Both the position numbers and the translations under genes were made by a program. Below, piece after piece: positions 1 through 9,835 of a stretch of 64,000 nucleotides of DNA (the first letter of the stretch is position 1; each line of letters starts with the position of its first letter). The notes under the pieces were generated by a model, which ran no database searches, had not been told where the DNA came from, and saw only the letters and a program-made list of their open reading frames with translations. The stretch covers positions 3,348,001 through 3,412,000 of the forward strand of contig JAWZSP010000008.1 of assembly GCA_034401135.1 (NCBI GenBank), read 5' to 3'. This stretch comes from Volutella citrinella (Eukaryota; Ascomycota; Sordariomycetes; Hypocreales; Nectriaceae).

Positions 1-298
1 CAACCTTGGCATCAAAGTCGACTTGCGATGCACCAGACTGAGCAATCTCAAACCGAAGAAGATTGTCATAGTCAGCAACATCGTCGTTGACCATTGTGTC
101 TGACACTCGGACCTTTTCTTCGGATGTGATCCAGCGAGACAGTACGGTTCTGCCCTGGCCAACTTCAAAGGCTGCCGTCTTGCCCCAGGCGACAGCATCA
201 ATCCAGAATGAGGTTTTGCCATCTGGAAGTCGGAACAGGATCATTGAGTTGTCCTGGTGCTGCGACACATGGTCGCTCTCGCTCTCGATGCTGCCCAT
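1..298 (-). CDS. Unknown protein, 3' end cut by window edge
   Basis: Reading leftward from an ATG at 298-296, the frame stays open for 99 codons and runs off the left edge of the window, so only the N-terminus is present. The protein starts MGSIESESDH, is rich in acidic residues, and contains a stretch beginning ILFRLPDGKTSFWIDAVAWG. No signal peptide or membrane segment is visible. I do not recognise the family. It is transcribed divergently from the ABC exporter at 1532 and shares with it a 1.2 kb upstream region holding a GATA-type site, so a role in iron or siderophore metabolism is possible but is inferred from position only. Confidence 0.6.
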   Translation of the reverse strand, partial: MGSIESESDHVSQHQDNSMILFRLPDGKTSFWIDAVAWGKTAAFEVGQGRTVLSRWITSEEKVRVSDTMVNDDVADYDNLLRFEIAQSGASQVDFDAKV

Positions 299-889
299 TG
301 TTGATTGCTTGCTGTTGTCTGGTGAATAGAATATAGGGCGGGTGATTAGAATGACATGAATCTCAATTGGAGGTCAGACGTATTGGGGCGGCAGTTTATG
401 GCTAGTTTATGGGGGTGGCGTAGGCTATTTGGGGAAAGCCGGCTTGTCTCCTAGACCTCGGAAACATGTACAACTAGTCTAATACAAACCACCATCCGAC
501 TTCGAGTCGCTCAACCATTGCCCCGACGCGATGCCGTGGATGATTCGGGATGCTGTATGGCGAATCCAACACGACGCTTACTGCGCACAAGGATTGGACG
601 CACGCTGTGATGCAATGACGACGCTAGATTCTTCATTCCCGACCTCCCATGCAGTCAACGCAATAATGGAATCCTTCAACTGGCATGATCCGCACAAATG
701 GAACGGTGACAACTAACAACGAACTAGGGCTAGCTGGCCACGAACCTGCAAGTTCTGCAGAGTCGATGCGGTAATGGCGACAGTTAAGTTTCACGAGGCT
801 GCACTGAGCCGAATCCCGGCAAGACGGCAACGGCGACGGCACACACCCGTGTCGTGTGTATAGTGGTGGAACATGGTATCCGGCTTGCA

Positions 890-1042
890 TAGATTGATAA
901 ATACGATCAGAGACAAATCCTTCCCACTGCGGGTAGATTGATAAAAAAAAATGAGAGACACATCTTTTCCATATTTGGCAGATTGATAAATGATCAGAGA
1001 CACATCTTTCCCTTTTTTGGTAGATTGATATACCATCAGATA
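890..1042. repeat. Tandem GATA-containing direct repeats
   Basis: Copies start at 890, 934, 980 and 1021 (the last partial) and are 44, 46 and 41 bp long. Each begins AGATTGAT followed by A or TA, and each full copy continues with a GAGACA/CACATCTTTCC block and a run ending in G/GGC/GGT. Every copy carries a TGATA core, and the last runs into a perfect ATCAGATAA element. The array lies about 490 bp upstream of the ABC exporter start. It could be a cluster of GATA-factor sites or simply a recent tandem expansion. Confidence 0.75.
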
Positions 1043-1043
1043 A
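1035..1043 (+). promoter_or_regulatory. Putative SreA/Fep1-type GATA site (ABC exporter)
   Basis: ATCAGATAA is an exact match to ATCWGATAA, the extended GATA motif bound by fungal iron-responsive repressors of the SreA/SRE/Fep1 family. It lies 489 bp upstream of the ABC exporter ATG, and the same motif recurs before the siderophore transporter and the ferric reductase. Confidence 0.5.
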
Positions 1044-1531
1044 TCAAACATGGACACGTCGGCCGCCTTCCGGGCGAGAAAACAGGGTCAGACGGAGATG
1101 TGCAAAGCGGCCGCCAATCTTGGGTGCCTTTGAAGAGCCCTAGTCTGACTCCCCTCCCGCCGCCCCCGTGTCGAGCCACTTTTTCTAGGACAGGGGGTTT
1201 CGAGGACGTCAATGGCTAGACAAGGTGCAATCCTGCCCACATTACGTACGCGGCGCAACACCGTGTAAATTCGTAAATTCTCTCCTTCATGCAGTGATCC
1301 ACGCCTCGGGCAAAAAAGGTCACTGATCGTCGAAAGAATATGCCGTCTTGCCGTCTTCACAGCTCCGCTATCGGCTTGCAGCCTTCGATTTTCGAGCTGG
1401 CTCAGGGGTCAGAGGCTGTCAAGCTTGTGGCCATGAATCTGAGGCGAACAAGGTGTTGCTCTGGATGAATGCTGCGATTCGAGGCCTGCAATTCCGACTT
1501 CGACAACTGAGCCAATGCCAACGACGCCGCC

Positions 1532-4500
1532 ATGGCAAGCAGCGACGACAAGACGAGGTTTCCTCCGCGCAAGTGGTACAGAAGACCGCCGTTCCTGTCG
1601 CAGAAACCCATCGAGACCAAGCTCACGGAACGGCATCTCAAGTCGGCAGCTTCGCCTCGCAACGCAGAACATGGCGACGATGCCGGCGACCGCGTCTACG
1701 AGACGGTGACGCCAGAGGCGCGAGCAAACTTGCTGTCCCTAATCACATTCAACTGGCTGGGCACACTGCTGCGGACGGGCTACAGTCGACCGCTCCAAGC
1801 CGACGACCTATACGACCTCCCGGACACGAGACTGGTCGTTGACCACGCCGACCGACTCGATAAGTCGTGGGCCACAAGGCTCAAGGCGAACAAGGACAGA
1901 AAGCCTGCTGGGAAATGGCTTGCCTGGCGACCCTTCTGGGCCAGACGCACGACCGACGCGACGGTCCTCGCGCTCTCCCTCAACGACGTCTGCCTCGTCT
2001 GGTTCTGGTCGGGCGGCCTGCTCAAGATGTTTGGCGACTTGGCCCAGATGGCGTCGCCGCTGCTCATCCGGTACCTCATCGACACGCTCAAGGACCCGTC
2101 TGAGCAAGCGTACCGCGCGGGCTTTGGCTACGCCGTGGGGCTGTTCGCGATGTTGGCCTTTGGCGTCGTCACGAATGTGCATGGCTTCTATCGGTCTGCG
2201 TCGACGGGCATTCTCCTCCGGGCAGCTCTGATGCACGTTATTTATCGGAGGGCAACGACACGGTTGACGGATAAGGCAAGGCTGGATGGGAACTTGCAGA
2301 CTGCGAAGCTGATGAGCTTGATGAGCGCCGACGTCACCCGCATCGACTTTTGCTGTGGCTTCTTCCATTCCGTGTGGACCAGTCTGTTGCAAATCTCGCT
2401 CTGTCTGGCCCTCACCGTCTGGATCCTTGGATACAGCGCATTGCCGGGCTTTGGCCTGCTGGCGTTGCTGTACCCTGTGCAGTCTTACATGATGAAGACT
2501 CTGTTCCGGCTGCGTCGCAACAGTATGCCGTTTACGGATGCGCGTATCAAGGCCGTTGTTGAGGCCGTATCGACTATCCGTCTCACGAAGACGAATGCAT
2601 ATGAGGAGAGCATCCAGCAAAAGGTCGCCAAGCTCCGCTCTGACGAGGTCGTCTACATTCGCAAACGAATGTTGCTGCGAGCACTCAACATTGCCGTGTC
2701 TTTTACGGCGCCTACGCTGGCCTCTGTCGTCAGCATCCTCTGCTATGGCGCAACAACCGAGGGCGGCATGGAGGCCAGTGTCGTCTTTTCGTCTCTGGCG
2801 TTCTTCCTAATGATGAGGACGCCGCTGGGTGCCTTGCCCATCTCCATTTCCGCAATAGCCGATGCGCAGGCGGCTCTGCAGCGCCTTGCTGCCTTCATGG
2901 TTGCCTCGGATGATGCTGTTGCTCCTGATGCCGCCTTGCGCGATGAGCTTGCGCGGAAAGGCCAGAGTGACGAGAAGCATGCTGTTATCCAGGTCAAGGA
3001 TGCCTTGTTTACCTACCACGACAGCGAGCAGCAATCGGCCAGCAACACCAGCGATGAAAAGCCATCCACTACCATCTCACCAAACCTCTTCATCGACTCG
3101 CTCGAAGTCAACAAAGGCCAACTCGTCGCCATTGTCGGCCCAGTGGCCTCTGGCAAGTCGTCAGTCTTCAGGGCACTCCTAGGCGACATGCATCTCGTCA
3201 AGGCCCAAGCATGCTCTGTCAACCTCGATCCATCCACCTCGTCGAAACTGGCGTTTGTACCGCAGGCTGCTTGGCTTCTGAGCGAGACGGTACGGGAGAA
3301 CATCGTCTTTGGACGCCCTTTCGATGCCGCTTGGTACGACGAGGTCCTCAGCCGATGCTGCTTGCACCAAGACCTGGAAATCCTATCCCATGGCGACATG
3401 ACTGTCGTCGGTGAGAAGGGCGTCTCGCTCTCGGGAGGCCAGAAGCAGCGTATCAGTCTTGCCAGAGCCGTCTATGGCCGCAGTCAGCTTATGCTGCTCG
3501 ACGATTGTTTCTCCGCGCTTGATGCCCACGTGGGCACTCGGGTGTTTGATAGCGTCATCAACCAGGCTCGCAGGAACCGAGAGGGCACCATCGTCTTGGT
3601 GACGCACTCCATGGTCTTTGCTCGCCAGGCTGATCACGTCGTGTACATGAACAAGGGGCGCATTGTGGAGCAGGGATCGTTTGACTACCTCGAGGGGCTT
3701 GGTGATTCATTCAGTGACTACGTCGCGTCATCAACAGCCCAGGATTCGTCCTCGGCTTCATCTATCAAAACTTCGGCGCTCTCAGAGGCACACGAGGATG
3801 ACAAGACACAGCCCGAGGGTGGGGACGTGGCCAATGACGCATCAAAGGGCCAAGAGAAGGAGACGTCGGCCGCATCAGACGCCAAAAAACCACTGGCTCA
3901 ACAGGAGCGAGGGAAAGACATCATGCAACGCGAGGAGCGACTCGTCGGCACCGTGAGAGGAAAGACATACCTGCAGTACGTCAAGTTTGGCAACGCATGG
4001 GTCACGGTACCACTCTTCTTCGCATCTATTGCCCTGTTCCAAGGAAGCAGCGTGGTGTCTCCCCTCTGGCTCAGCTGGTGGCAGCTGAATAAATACCCAG
4101 ACATCTCCGAGGGCGGCTACATGGGAGGCTACGCAGGATGGGGCATTGGACAATCTCTGGGTTTATTCCTTACCAGTACTGTCTTTGCCCTCTTTTGCTT
4201 CTGGTGTTCCAACCACCTTCATGCTGCGGCCATGTCGGGTGTTTTATTCGCTCCCGTCTCCTTCTTCGATACCACTCCCCAGGGACGTATTACCCATCGG
4301 TTCAGCAAGGACATGGATGCGGTCGACAACGTTGTTGGGGAGCAACTACGCATCTTCATCTCCACGCTCGTCCAAGTCATCGGGACGATTATTATTGTCA
4401 GCATTATTCTGCCAATCTTCTTGGCCATTGCCGCCGGCGTCTTGCTGCTCTACATCTGGACCGGCATGTACTATCGACCTTCGGCACGGGAACTACGCCG

Positions 4501-5810
4501 TCTCAACAACCTTCTCCGAAGCCGCATCTACGAGCACTTTGACGAGTCACTCTGTGGTCTCCCGACGCTCAAGGCGTTCGGTGTCCTGGGGCGCTTTGTT
4601 GATGACAATGCTCACAGAATCGACACGGAAAACAAGGCGTACTGGCTCTCCATTGCGGCGGTGCGTTGGCTCAACTTGCGTCTCGATCTCTACGGCTCTC
4701 TGCTCGTGCTAGGCACCGGGCTATTGGCTGTTGGACTGCGTGACACCATCAACCCATCCACTGGCGGCGTGGTTTTGTCATACATGGTGACTGCTCAAGC
4801 TGCGTTTAGCAACATGATTCGCTTCAGTGCCGAGATTGAGAACAATATGAACTCGGTCGAGAGACTTCTTCACTATGCGAATGCCATAGAGAAAGAACCC
4901 ACGCACAAGGTCGAACGCCTCGACAAGAGCCTTAAAGAACAGCAATGGCCGGCAAAGGGCCACATCCGGGTTGAGAATCTGACGCTCAGCCATCGGCCAG
5001 GCCTGGACCCAGCGCTGAGAGACGTGACGCTGGACATACGCCCTGGCGAAAGAATCGGCATTGTCGGCCGAACCGGCGCAGGCAAGAGTACATGTAAGTT
5101 TTCCATGCATTATTCCACGGATGAGAGCTAACGACATAGTGATTACTGCTCTCCTTCGCCTCACAGAACCGACAAGCGGCCGAATAGTCATTGACGACGT
5201 CGATATCCACACAGTCGGCCTTCAGCTCTTGCGATCGAGCATGTCCGTCATTAGTCAAGACGCTGTGCTCCTAGCGGGAACAATAAGATACAACCTCGAT
5301 CCATTCCAACAATACGATGATGCTTGGCTAGCGCAGTGTCTTCGCATGGTTGGACTTGAAGACCAGAGTGACACTAAGAGCGCCGAGGCTCTGACTGCCG
5401 ACGTGGGGAGCGACTCTGAGAAGAGCCAAGACCACGCCGGCTCTACGCTCAACCTCGACTCTGAGGTCAAGGAGAACGGCGCAAACATCTCTCATGGTCA
5501 GCGGTCTCTCATCTCGATAGCCCGCGCGCTCGTCCGAAAGTCCAAGATTGTCATACTAGACGAGGCAACCGCGTCCATCGATGGCCGGGCAGACAAGAAG
5601 CTCCAGACCATGCTGGCTCAAGTCATGGGAAGTGCCACCGTCCTCACCGTTGCCCATCGCCTCGACACCATTGTCGACTCGTGCGACAGGGTCCTGGTCA
5701 TGGAGCGAGGGACGGTTGCAGAGTTTGACAGCATCCCCACTCTATACGCCAAGTCTGACAGCCTCTTCCGGGCCTTGTGCGATGCTGCCAAGATCAAGGT
5801 AGCCTGCTAG
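1532..5810 (+). CDS. ABCC-type full-size ABC exporter
   Basis: Exons 1532-5093 and 5140-5810 encode 1,410 residues; the 46 bp intron has a GTAAGT donor and restores the second Walker A motif (GRTGAGKST, then LITALL). The order is TMD1-NBD1-TMD2-NBD2 without an MRP-type TMD0. NBD1 (Walker A near residue 535, signature LSGGQKQR near 633) has LLDDCFSALD, with Asp in place of the catalytic Glu, as is usual in the ABCC family. NBD2 has a degenerate signature (ISHGQRS) with an intact Walker B (VILDEATASID), so ATP hydrolysis is probably asymmetric. The start was chosen for its good context (GCCATGG). Its neighbours are a siderophore transporter and a ferric reductase, and it shares their GATA motif. 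Export of a siderophore, its precursor or breakdown products is therefore a reasonable inference; a general drug exporter is the alternative. Confidence 0.93.
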
Positions 5811-7064
5811 ACATTACATAGACTTTTCTTACGCAATAGAATTAAACTGCTACACTAATTGAATGGAGAGGGTTTGTTCTGGATGAGGCGATTGTGATGG
5901 TCTTTACATAACCAAGACATGTTCACAACCTGGTTGGGTCGAATTTCTTGGCAGGGGTTGTAGAAAATGTGATGAAGAGCGCATAAGCACCAGGGCCCAT
6001 CTGATCCACAATTAACAGGTCATTGGAGGAGGGTACGAGAGCCAACAGGTCCCACATGCATCGTATTTGGCTTCTGGGGCGACGATCACGAAAACCAGCA
6101 GCGAGTAGCATGCGAATGTCACTCTGGACGCGGTACTCGCCGTCCACTGCGAGCAAAGACCCACCAGGGTAGCCGGAAAGTGGGTCGAAGAAGCGGGCCA
6201 CTTGGGAGGAGGAGCGTGGGATCAAGGCTGGGATCAAGCTCAACAAGAAGCTTCCATCCTGCTATGGGGTGGGGGTTCTGTGTCAACGGCGGCCGCCTAT
6301 TGAGCCGATGGTGGGCGTAGAGCTGACCCGTCATCAGGGTGACTACTAGCGGCTGACAGACTGAAATTCAAGAGACAACAGTTGTGGGTGTCGACAAAAC
6401 TTGCCACTCGTCGTTCACGGACATGGTTCCCAGTCCCGGATCCTCCTGGCCCAGGATCGGCGAGACGCATACAGCGCTTACTAAGATCAACAGCAGTCCA
6501 GCTCCAAATTGCCACTGTAACATTAACCCAGAACACAGTATCAACACACTGTGAAGTTTGGCCAGACGAGGAAACAATCAGCACTACTCGTCCCACCCAA
6601 CGCGACGATCCCTGCATTGCACTGATCATCTGATTAGATGGGCGACACGGGTTGGCCATCTGCCGCTTTATGCGCCTTTTTTCTGCTCCGTGGAGAGGAT
6701 CTGATAAAAAAAAAATCAGCCCAACTTGCCTTGTCTCGGATGGTTGGAATTGCGTGGTGTCCGGCATCGGGTACTTGGACCTGGGTTTTGATGCATCTAG
6801 ATCCACTCCCCGTCTACACACAGTCTGTTGGTCCTGGTCTCTCTCGTCTCTGATAATCGGGGCAACCAGCAAGCCTCCTTGCCACTGCTGCCACCAAGGC
6901 CAACGTCGACTGTCCAACGGCAAACCCACTCCGCTACCGCCTGACCGGGGAGGTGTCCCTCTCCCTCCGTCCATCTTTTTTCGTCCCGTATTTAGACCCG
7001 TCCCAGTGCTACTCTGGCCTGCATGCATCCTGGATCCTTTGATAGCTCGATCCATTGCCCAAAC
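5811..7064. other. Intergenic region, ABC exporter to siderophore transporter
   Basis: This 1.25 kb stretch holds the ABC 3' UTR and the promoter of the siderophore transporter. A perfect ATCTGATAA lies at 6699-6707, with near matches around 6627 and 6850. A 107-codon minus-strand frame (5923-6246) is mildly protein-like but has no recognisable domain, so I do not call it a gene. Confidence 0.5.
6699..6707 (+). promoter_or_regulatory. Putative SreA/Fep1-type GATA site (siderophore transporter)
   Basis: ATCTGATAA is an exact ATCWGATAA match, located 358 bp upstream of the siderophore transporter start and followed by an A-rich run. It is consistent with repression under iron sufficiency by a GATA factor. 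Confidence 0.55.
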
Positions 7065-9008
7065 ATGTCGACACCCGCTGCCACCAGCCAGCCCGAGGGC
7101 ACCGAGCACCCCCCCGCGGCTCGCGTCCCAAGCAAAACGTCGCACCAGCTCTTCGAGTCCAACGAAAAGGACGACGTCAAGGCCACCAACGCGCCCGTCT
7201 CCTCAGATGACGAGAGCCACAAGGAGGTCGGCGTCAGCCGCGTCGAGGCCTTCAACAAGGTGCTCTACAAGTCGGGCAAGAAGGGCAAGATGCTGCTCTG
7301 GCTGCTCGCCTTCTCCATCTTCCTGACCATGTTTGCATACGCCCTGGACATGGGCATCACGACGACAATTTTTGGCACCCTCGCTGCATCGACCTTCAAG
7401 GTCCACAGCCAGCTCGGTACCGTCAACACGGCCAGTCAGATCATCCGCGCCATCAGCAAGCCGTTTATCGGGAAGCTGGCTGACATTACCTCCCGCCCTA
7501 CCACCTATGTCGTGATTCTGGTCTTTTACGTTGTGGGCTTTGCCGTCGCAGCTGCTGCCCGAGACTTCCCGTCTTATACTGTCGGCATCTGCTTCACGTC
7601 TATTGGCAAATCAGGTCTTGATCTCCTCAGCGACATCATCGTCGCCGACTTGACCCCGCTAGAATGGCGTGGCTTCTTCAGTGCTTGTCTGTCACTCCCC
7701 TTCATCGTCACGGTGCCTGTCAATGGGTTTATTGCCGATGGCTTTTACGAGAATTGGCGATGGGGCCTGGGCATGTTCTGCATCCTCATTCCTGTTCTTC
7801 TGATCCCGGCCATCTTTACCCTCTACGCGATGCAGCGCCGCGGTGAAAAGGCCGGCATGGTCACCATGGCCGACTCCAAGGATGTTCGCACCGGTGTTTC
7901 CGAGGCCACAGGCAAGGGCATGGGCTACTGGGCCAAACTCGCATATCAGGGCCTCATTGACATTGACATTGTCGGTCTCGTCCTGCTTGGCTTGGCCTTT
8001 TCCCTCATCCTCCTGCCCATCACCCTGGCAAAGAGCGCCAAAGGCGGATGGAACAACCCTAGCATGATCGCCATGATCGTCATGGGCTTCGTCATTCTCA
8101 TCCTCTTTGTCCTTTTCGAGGTCTTCCTGGCTCCCAAGCCCATGATGACGAAGCGAATTCTGAAGAACCGTGCCTTTATCGCCGGTGTGATTATCCACAT
8201 CTTCAACCAAATGGCCTCGTCTGTCCGAAACACCTACTTCTCCTCCTATATCCTCATTATTAAGGAGTGGACCACCTACCAGTGGACTATTTTCCTCGGC
8301 ATCACCACAATGGGTCTCTGTATCATTGGACCATGTGTTGGTCTGCTTCACCGTGCTACACATCGCTACAAGGGTCTCCTGATTTTCGGTGCTGCGGCCA
8401 AGATCCTTGGCTATGGCTTGCTAATTCAGCCGACTGGCAACATGACCCAAGATACTGCCCGTCTTGTGGCGGCACAGCTCATCTTCTGTCTCTCGTCCTT
8501 CAACGTTGTTGGTGCCCGTGTTGGTGTGCAAGCGTCGGTTCCTCACGATGACGTGGCATCTCTCATCTCCATCATCACGCTTTGGTCCACTCTGGGATCC
8601 AGTATCGGTAGCGCCGTCGCAACGAGCATCTGGACGGAACAGATGGTCGACCAAATGCACGTGGAAATGCCCGGAGTAGCCGATGCTACCATCAAGAAGA
8701 TTTACGGTAGCATCAAGTTGCTCAAGAAGTACAAGTGGGAGGACCCAATCCGCCAGGGCTCCATCCGTGCCTATGCCATCGTCAACGGACATATTACCAT
8801 TGCTTCCATCTGCCTGTCGTGCATTTCGCTCCTGGCCTCCTTCTTCATGCCCAACTACTATCTTGGCAAGCAGCAGAACGCTGTGAACAACAAGGGTCTC
8901 GACGGCGAGGTTGTCGACGTACCAGATGAGCACGCGGCGAGGGACACAGCCACTCAGACAGAGCGCCAAACCTTTTGGCAGAAGCTGGTTGCACTGTACC
9001 GCAAGTAG
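7065..9008 (+). CDS. Siderophore-iron MFS transporter (ARN/Sit1/Mir type)
   Basis: An intronless 647-aa protein. The ATG at 7065 (MSTPAATSQ) is preferred over one 14 codons upstream because it fits the family's hydrophilic N-terminal tail. After about 85 polar residues come roughly 14 membrane segments, the first near FSIFLTMFAYALDMG. The block with the SRPTTY and GKSGLDLLSDIIVADLTPLEWRG stretches matches fungal siderochrome-iron importers, which take up ferri-siderophores across the plasma membrane by proton symport. The long extracellular loop before the last membrane segment (near EQMVDQMHVEMPGV) is also typical. It lies between an ABC exporter and a ferric reductase and has an upstream iron-type GATA site, which supports iron repression. 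The substrate (triacetylfusarinine, ferrichrome or other) cannot be read from the sequence. Confidence 0.93.
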   Translation: MSTPAATSQPEGTEHPPAARVPSKTSHQLFESNEKDDVKATNAPVSSDDESHKEVGVSRVEAFNKVLYKSGKKGKMLLWLLAFSIFLTMFAYALDMGITTTIFGTLAASTFKVHSQLGTVNTASQIIRAISKPFIGKLADITSRPTTYVVILVFYVVGFAVAAAARDFPSYTVGICFTSIGKSGLDLLSDIIVADLTPLEWRGFFSACLSLPFIVTVPVNGFIADGFYENWRWGLGMFCILIPVLLIPAIFTLYAMQRRGEKAGMVTMADSKDVRTGVSEATGKGMGYWAKLAYQGLIDIDIVGLVLLGLAFSLILLPITLAKSAKGGWNNPSMIAMIVMGFVILILFVLFEVFLAPKPMMTKRILKNRAFIAGVIIHIFNQMASSVRNTYFSSYILIIKEWTTYQWTIFLGITTMGLCIIGPCVGLLHRATHRYKGLLIFGAAAKILGYGLLIQPTGNMTQDTARLVAAQLIFCLSSFNVVGARVGVQASVPHDDVASLISIITLWSTLGSSIGSAVATSIWTEQMVDQMHVEMPGVADATIKKIYGSIKLLKKYKWEDPIRQGSIRAYAIVNGHITIASICLSCISLLASFFMPNYYLGKQQNAVNNKGLDGEVVDVPDEHAARDTATQTERQTFWQKLVALYRK

Positions 9009-9451
9009 AGATGTCAATATTGAGACTCGCGTGGAATTGGAAGCTCTGGACCCAGGCTTTTATTAGTTGAAAAATCGCTCTTTACGGGTCTGAAGGCAAC
9101 TTGGGCTTTGTTCTGTTGCTGCTAGTGACAGTTCAGCATCCAGTCAGGGCTAATATGTAATCTAATGATTGAGCATCACTCCTTTGCTGCCAATACAACG
9201 ACAGCACCACCCTGCAGCCGTATATTACCCAGGTGTTACCGTATTTATCTTTTGCTGGATGCCTCATCATCGTGCTCAGCGCCATGAAATCAATCTTGCG
9301 AGTGTCATGGGTATTTTACGTGGTCAAACTCCCTACCCTATGTCATGTTTGTGCATCAATGTCGCAAACTTCTCCGACTTGACGAGTCCGACATCGCAAC
9401 GTGTCTCTGTAGTAAAAATCTCTGACTTTGGACGGAGTGATGGGTACTCTT

Positions 9452-9475
9452 GTCACATATTTTCACATATGTGAC
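9452..9475. repeat. Short perfect inverted repeat
   Basis: GTCACATAT (9452-9460) and ATATGTGAC (9467-9475) are exact reverse complements separated by 6 nt. It may be a dimeric transcription-factor site or a small hairpin between the transporter and reductase genes. Confidence 0.4.
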
Positions 9476-9697
9476 TGCAACCAGGTCTGTTGTTATTTAA
9501 GGCAGCATTTGGGCGTGTTGATGTTGATTAAATCACGCCAAGGCCACTATAATGCACCGCCTCTTGACAGACAGTGATCCACTAGCGCACTAAGCCTTTA
9601 ATGTCCATAAATACGAACAATTGCTGATAATTACCCTGATCATTATATGCCAACCTAAGTTAGCACGTGACCAAGGACCCGCACCCGTGGTCAAGAA

Positions 9698-9706
9698 TTA
9701 TCTGAT
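9698..9706 (-). promoter_or_regulatory. Putative SreA/Fep1-type GATA site (ferric reductase, inverted)
   Basis: On the minus strand this reads ATCAGATAA, an exact ATCWGATAA match, one base from a second site on the plus strand (9708-9716). The pair sits about 120-140 bp upstream of the ferric reductase ATG. Confidence 0.55.
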
Positions 9707-9707
9707 C

Positions 9708-9716
9708 ATCTGATAA
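9708..9716 (+). promoter_or_regulatory. Putative SreA/Fep1-type GATA site (ferric reductase)
   Basis: ATCTGATAA is a second exact match that forms a near-palindromic pair with the inverted copy at 9698-9706. Closely spaced paired sites would favour binding by a two-finger GATA repressor. Confidence 0.6.
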
Positions 9717-9835
9717 ATACCCGTGCAACCGCCTCAGCTGACACTCCCGCGGCACGGTACGTACTTGGGGCTGCTCTCGAGATTGACAGCCTCACACACT
9801 AAAACTCGGGAAGTGTTCAAGGCCAACCCAGCGAC

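Larger units (their letters stand above)
299..1531. other. Divergent intergenic region
   Basis: This 1.2 kb stretch separates the left-edge gene from the ABC exporter. It contains three imperfect 41-46 bp direct repeats plus a partial fourth (890-1042) and an exact ATCAGATAA site (1035-1043). Open frames within it look random. The minus-strand frame across 791-1057 only translates the repeats and is not supported as a gene. Confidence 0.6.
9009..9835. other. Intergenic region before ferric reductase
   Basis: No gene is evident. Notable items are a 9-bp perfect inverted repeat (9452-9475) and the pair of iron-type GATA motifs at 9698-9716. A TAAATAC stretch follows the GATA pair and could be core promoter sequence. 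Confidence 0.5.

Noticed and set aside
791..1057. 88-codon minus-strand frame with YQST/GKDVSLI repeats
   Set aside because: The repeated peptide is only the translation of the 41-46 bp DNA repeats in a promoter region; there is no domain and the repeat lengths are not multiples of three throughout.
5923..6246. 107-codon minus-strand frame between the ABC exporter and siderophore transporter
   Set aside because: Mildly protein-like but with no domain, splice partner or promoter; it lies in the 3' flank of the ABC gene.
6297..7145. 282-codon minus-strand frame
   Set aside because: Overlaps the siderophore transporter promoter and 5' coding region antisense; composition is that of a shadow frame.
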